From contig JAMOMC010000074.1 of NCBI GenBank assembly GCA_027068765.1, positions 1 through 39,236 of the forward strand: DNA of 39,236 nucleotides, given 5' to 3'. Origin of the DNA: Campylobacterales bacterium. GTDB taxonomy: Bacteria; Campylobacterota; Campylobacteria; Campylobacterales; QNZT01. Below the pieces are notes generated by a model. The model was not told where the DNA came from, ran no database searches, and saw only the letters and a list, made by a program, of their open reading frames with translations. A program made the position numbers and the translations under genes. Below are positions 35,408 through 39,236 of the stretch, one piece after another (positions within the stretch are counted from its first letter, which is position 1; every line of letters starts with the position of its first letter).

Positions 35408-37138
35408 ATGGTAAAAATAAAGAAAATTTTGTTGATAGGTGCTGGCTTATCGCTATTAAGTACTAGCATCAAAGCAAATAACGAACTTTTTACCACGAGA
35501 GGATTATATGGAGGAATTCAATATATCTACTTAGACAACTATTATGAGATAAATAAAAGAACTAGTAAGTCATATCTTCAAATATATCAAATGGGTTATG
35601 AGGGCTCTTTGTATAGTCCAAGACTTTTAACTTATGATGTCTCTGGAACACTCTATTTTGATAAAACGAAAAGATCAAATGGTGAAGATTTAAGTATTAA
35701 TGATCAAAGTTTTAAAGCATATTTAAATTTAATTCAAGGATCTAAATATCCATTTACTCTATTTGTAGAGAAACAGTCTCTTCCAACTATAAATTTGATA
35801 AGTGATTATGTCTATTCAAAACAAGATTTATATAGATACGGTCTATATGGTTCTATGAAATTTGGTAAATATATGTTAAGTTACGATGCAAGATATAGAG
35901 ATTCTGAAGTAAAAGGTGTTTTTAGTGATGAAAAAGTAAAAGGTAGTTCACTCTCTTTAACTCTTAGTAGAAGTTTTGAAAAACACTTTTTATCTCTTTA
36001 TTTGAGAAGAAATGATACAAACTATTATAGAAAAAGTTTTGCAGATGATAGTGAAACAGATAGAAATGATAAAACAAGTGATGCAAGAGTTACATATAAT
36101 TATAACCCAAGTAGGACTTTTCGTTTAAACTCTTATGTTGGATACTCTGATATTGAGTATTATGATATGAAGAGAATAACCTCAAATGCAACTTTTTATT
36201 GGACACCAGATGATTTATACTCTCTTAGTTTTGGAGTAATTGGAGAAAATTTAAAGTACAGTGAAAGTTTTTCTAACTTTACATCAATCTTTGCAAATGG
36301 TAGATATAAAGTCTCTTCAAATCTATTATCAACACAAAGCATACAGTTTTATAACTCTACAAGTAGCAATTATGAGCAAAATACTGGTTCAGTAAACTTA
36401 GGTCTTAGATATAGTGGCAATTTTGATAAAAGTTTGTCATACTACATCAGTGGAAATACAGGGTTAAGTGTAGAGAGAGGAAGTGGTGAAGAAGGTGTTG
36501 ATGAGACGATATTAGATAGAAATACTCAAAGTATAAACATAGGTTTTGGAACAACAAAACGATTTATTGCAAGTGGTAATTTGTTGGGATTTTCTGCTTA
36601 TTATAATAAATTTACTTCTGATTTAGGAGAAGAGAGTGATAGATACACTCTCTCTTCAAATTTCATGACAAGAATAAGAAATAATTTACTTTACAGTATA
36701 AATGCTACTTATTCAGATGGTGAGAGTATCGGTATTAAGTATCGTGATGATGATAGAGTAGTAAAAACAAAAACAACACTTCTTACGGTTACGAATAAAT
36801 TACAGTACAATACAAATATAGGTATAAATGGTAGATTTTCAGCTACAACAGGATTAACTTATGTATATTCAAATCTTGGAAATTCATCAGGGTTTAGACC
36901 ATATGTGAACTTAACATTTTATTATAGATTGCGAAGAAATTTAGTTTTTAGTTCAGTTTCAAATATTTCGAGAGATACATATGGGGATACAACTAATTAT
37001 TCAAACTTTAATGGATTAGAGTATGCAGTTAGAAAAATAAGATTTTCAGCAGGTGCTAGATTTTCCAACTCAATAAGTGATACCAGAAAAGGGCAACAAA
37101 GAAGAAATATCTATTTGAAAGTTGAGAGAGTATTTTAA
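35408..37138 (+). CDS. Large outer-membrane beta-barrel protein, candidate conduit porin
   Basis: 576 residues. A signal peptide (about 1-23, ending IKA) is followed by alternating hydrophobic and polar strands rich in Tyr, Ser and Asn with Asp/Lys turns, ending in a strand that closes with Phe (YLKVERVF), the usual outer-membrane barrel signature. The length would suit a barrel of roughly 20 strands. I do not recognise a named family. I use ATG 35408; a TTG two codons upstream has no separate ribosome site. Set among secreted multiheme cytochromes and a folding helper, it is the natural candidate for the pore of a porin-cytochrome complex. Confidence 0.82.
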   Translation: MVKIKKILLIGAGLSLLSTSIKANNELFTTRGLYGGIQYIYLDNYYEINKRTSKSYLQIYQMGYEGSLYSPRLLTYDVSGTLYFDKTKRSNGEDLSINDQSFKAYLNLIQGSKYPFTLFVEKQSLPTINLISDYVYSKQDLYRYGLYGSMKFGKYMLSYDARYRDSEVKGVFSDEKVKGSSLSLTLSRSFEKHFLSLYLRRNDTNYYRKSFADDSETDRNDKTSDARVTYNYNPSRTFRLNSYVGYSDIEYYDMKRITSNATFYWTPDDLYSLSFGVIGENLKYSESFSNFTSIFANGRYKVSSNLLSTQSIQFYNSTSSNYEQNTGSVNLGLRYSGNFDKSLSYYISGNTGLSVERGSGEEGVDETILDRNTQSINIGFGTTKRFIASGNLLGFSAYYNKFTSDLGEESDRYTLSSNFMTRIRNNLLYSINATYSDGESIGIKYRDDDRVVKTKTTLLTVTNKLQYNTNIGINGRFSATTGLTYVYSNLGNSSGFRPYVNLTFYYRLRRNLVFSSVSNISRDTYGDTTNYSNFNGLEYAVRKIRFSAGARFSNSISDTRKGQQRRNIYLKVERVF

Positions 37139-37161
37139 GAGATATGATAAAAAGGGAAAAC

Positions 37162-38175
37162 ATGAAATTTAAAAGTATATTTTTAATACTGATTTTATCG
37201 ATTAATATCAATGCCAAAGAGATACAAAAGTTAGTATGGCCATCAGCACCAGACCCAGCAAGAATAGAGTTTAAAGCTTTGATAACTTCTCCTGAAGATT
37301 TAGAGATTAAAAAAGGTATTTTTTCAAGAGCTTGGGAGTTTTTTGCAGGTAGTAGTGAAGAGGAGAGATTTGTAAAGCCATTTGGTTTACATGTAGATGA
37401 GAATCAAAGGCTTTATGTTTCCGATACTGGCACAAGAATAGTCTCTGTTTTAGATACAAAGAAAAATAAAAAATTTATAATTGAAGGTACAAAAAAACAT
37501 AGATTTATATCCCCCATGGATATAGATACAGATAAAGAGGGAAATATTTATATTTCAGACTCTGTTTTAGGGTTTGTCTATGTTTATAATAAAAAAGGAA
37601 AATATCTCAGAAAGATTGGTGAGGGTAAAAAGTTACATAGACCTGTTGGTATTGCGATTGATAGTAAGTTAAAAATAATTTATGTAGCAGACACTTTGGC
37701 TAGTAAGATACAAGTTTATTCACTTTTTGGTAAATATATAAAGACAATAGGTAAAGAGGGTGCAGAAGATGGTTCATTTAATAAACCAACATACATAGCT
37801 CTTGATGATGATAGCAATCTTTATATTTGTGATTCAATGAACCATAGAGTTCAGATACTTGATAAAGATGGAAAATTTATTAGTAAATTTGGAAAGATTG
37901 GTGATACACTAAGCTCTTTAGCAAATCCACGAGGAATTACAATAGACTCTAATGGAAATATTTTTGTAACCGATACTACTTTTCATGTTGTGAAAATATT
38001 TAATAAAAAAGGTCAGCTACTCTTAGTTCTTGGACATTATGGAGAAAAAAGAGGTGAGTTTGCAATTCCTGAAGATATAGCAATCTCTAGTGAGGGAGTT
38101 ATATATATCGCAGACTCTTATAACATGAGAGTACAAGTTTTGAAGTTATTAAAAAATGTAAAGAGTGGAGGTTAA
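37162..38175 (+). CDS. Secreted NHL-repeat beta-propeller protein
   Basis: About 337 residues. Signal peptide about 1-18 (ending INA), a conserved N-terminal stretch (LVWPSAPDPARIEF, 24-37) typical of NHL proteins next to cytochromes, then six NHL repeats (about 70-330; GLHVDENQRLYVSDT, GIAIDSKLKIIYVADT, HRVQILDKDGKF). No lipobox, so it is probably periplasmic or secreted. ATG 37162 is chosen because AAGGGA lies five bases upstream; an in-frame ATG at 37144 has no such site. The stop is three bases from the next start. Confidence 0.88.
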   Translation: MKFKSIFLILILSININAKEIQKLVWPSAPDPARIEFKALITSPEDLEIKKGIFSRAWEFFAGSSEEERFVKPFGLHVDENQRLYVSDTGTRIVSVLDTKKNKKFIIEGTKKHRFISPMDIDTDKEGNIYISDSVLGFVYVYNKKGKYLRKIGEGKKLHRPVGIAIDSKLKIIYVADTLASKIQVYSLFGKYIKTIGKEGAEDGSFNKPTYIALDDDSNLYICDSMNHRVQILDKDGKFISKFGKIGDTLSSLANPRGITIDSNGNIFVTDTTFHVVKIFNKKGQLLLVLGHYGEKRGEFAIPEDIAISSEGVIYIADSYNMRVQVLKLLKNVKSGG

Positions 38176-38178
38176 GTT

Positions 38179-39236
38179 ATGCAAAATTTTAAACAACTGA
38201 TTGTATTATTATTTTTATCACAAAGTTTTCTATTTGGAACGATATTAAATACTAAACATAATCTTTCAAATGTTGGTGTTGGTACGATAAAAGGTACAAG
38301 TGAAACAGAGGTTTGTGTTTTTTGTCATATACCTCATGCCACACAAGAGGGAGCACCTCTTTGGAATAGAGCGATGCCATCGAGTGAATACAAAATGTAT
38401 GAGAGTGAGTATCTTGATAGATTAAATTATCCAAAACCTGTAAGTCTAGGTGCAACAAAAGGTGCTCCAGGCTCTATATCAAGACAATGTTTAAGTTGCC
38501 ATGATGGAACTATTGCTATTGGAGCTGTCTATTTGGTGAGGGGTAATATATTAGGAAATACTCTTATTGATATGGCTGGAGTAAGTGCAGATGGAACTAT
38601 GTTAGAGGGTGCTTTAGGGCATATTGGAACAGATCTCTCTTTTCATCATCCAGTTGGTTATGAGTATGATCCAAGCGTTACAAAAAGTTTTGGACAAGGA
38701 GTGAGAACAAGTGAATTAAAAGCAGTTCCAGATGCTCCTATTAAATTACAGCAATATGGAGGGAAACAGTATGTAGAGTGTACCTCTTGTCATGATCCTC
38801 ATCTTGAAAATGCGAAATTTTTAAGAGTTCATTCAGCAGGAACTCATGGTCAAAATGTTGTAAGTACTTGTACCTCTTGTCATCAAAAAGATCAGTGGGT
38901 AGGAAGTGCACACAATGGTGCAACTCACTCATATAGTGATCCAGCTATCTTAACAAAATATGGCACAAACTCAATTTCAGCATTAGGATGTATAAATTGC
39001 CATACACCTCATAATGGAGAGAGCAGTTCATACCTACTTAGAAAAATAGAGCAAAATACTTGTTTTCAAGGGGCAGCAGGCTCTGTAGCAACGGCTGCTT
39101 GTCATGGAACAGGGGCAACTAAAGATATAGAGTCCGTACTTTCAAGATCATACGGACACCCTGTAAATCAAATAGATGGTGTACATACCAATCTTGATAC
39201 TTTATATGGAACAGGGGTTGCTAGAAATCCTGCAGG
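38179..39236 (+). CDS. Multiheme c-type cytochrome, cut by the window end
   Basis: At least 352 residues; the gene continues past 39236. Signal peptide about 1-21. Five CXXCH motifs at C46 (CVFCH), C104 (CLSCH), C201 (CTSCH), C231 (CTSCH) and C271 (CINCH). A sixth site is CX12CH: C295, then C308-H309, at 39061-39105. The first 215 residues follow the tetraheme family (KHNLS, CVFCHIPHA, PLWN, CLSCHDG, HHPVG, CTSCHDPH), and the rest adds further doubled-heme units. The last visible part (SYGHPVNQIDGVHTN) supplies more histidines. It is probably the outer cytochrome of the conduit encoded by the genes just upstream. Confidence 0.88.
   Translation, partial: MQNFKQLIVLLFLSQSFLFGTILNTKHNLSNVGVGTIKGTSETEVCVFCHIPHATQEGAPLWNRAMPSSEYKMYESEYLDRLNYPKPVSLGATKGAPGSISRQCLSCHDGTIAIGAVYLVRGNILGNTLIDMAGVSADGTMLEGALGHIGTDLSFHHPVGYEYDPSVTKSFGQGVRTSELKAVPDAPIKLQQYGGKQYVECTSCHDPHLENAKFLRVHSAGTHGQNVVSTCTSCHQKDQWVGSAHNGATHSYSDPAILTKYGTNSISALGCINCHTPHNGESSSYLLRKIEQNTCFQGAAGSVATAACHGTGATKDIESVLSRSYGHPVNQIDGVHTNLDTLYGTGVARNPA

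Overview
The window is AT-rich, densely coded DNA from a member of the Campylobacterota (Epsilonproteobacteria), most likely Sulfurimonas or a close relative. The best evidence is gene order. The minus-strand array cvpA-fur-lysS-glyA-DUF1882-SPOR-trpE-aroE matches, apart from trpE, the order I recall for Campylobacter jejuni (Cj0399-Cj0405) and, for cvpA-lysS-glyA-DUF1882, Helicobacter pylori (HP0181-HP0184). The Fur and DUF1882 sequences are also of the epsilon type. Genus level is inference.

Layout. Positions 1-2150: a stand-alone receiver protein and a convergent, repeat-built peptidoglycan-binding envelope protein. Positions 2151-6373: a tightly overlapping run ilvC-minD-minE-polysaccharide deacetylase-dprA-ruvX. 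Positions 6425-9369: a coupled FecR / OmpA-like / CHASE2-HD-GYP operon that looks like an envelope sensor feeding c-di-GMP breakdown. Positions 9389-11619: a DUF481 outer-membrane protein, then YwbE / DUF188 / NYN-LOTUS, three small overlapping genes of RNA-related type. Positions 11657-19770 (minus): the conserved housekeeping array. Positions 19826-24396 (minus): a tetraheme cytochrome and a sulfur-assimilation operon (metY, an Rrf2 regulator, cysK, a class-V desulfurase-like enzyme) behind a consensus sigma-70 promoter.

Positions 24583-39236 (plus) are the most interesting part: about 14.6 kb devoted to c-type cytochromes and their accessories. In order: a 12-heme lipoprotein cytochrome, an 8-heme secreted cytochrome, two Sel1-repeat periplasmic proteins, a monoheme cytochrome, a membrane-anchored Cache-like sensor, an OmpR-type response regulator and its histidine kinase, a secreted tetraheme cytochrome, a beta-propeller (NHL) lipoprotein, a secreted parvulin-type prolyl isomerase, a large outer-membrane beta-barrel, a second NHL propeller, and a multiheme cytochrome that runs off the end of the window. 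The parts list (barrel, secreted multiheme cytochromes, propellers, folding helper, dedicated two-component system) is what one expects of a trans-outer-membrane electron conduit, possibly with an extracellular cytochrome filament. The tetraheme protein has exactly four non-motif histidines for its four hemes, and the last cytochrome has a CX12CH motif where its relatives have CXXCH. An 11-bp-phased tandem repeat sits between the kinase gene and the tetraheme gene and is a good candidate operator. Function is inferred from architecture; no expression or biochemistry is visible here.

No tRNA, rRNA, CRISPR array, insertion sequence or prophage was seen.
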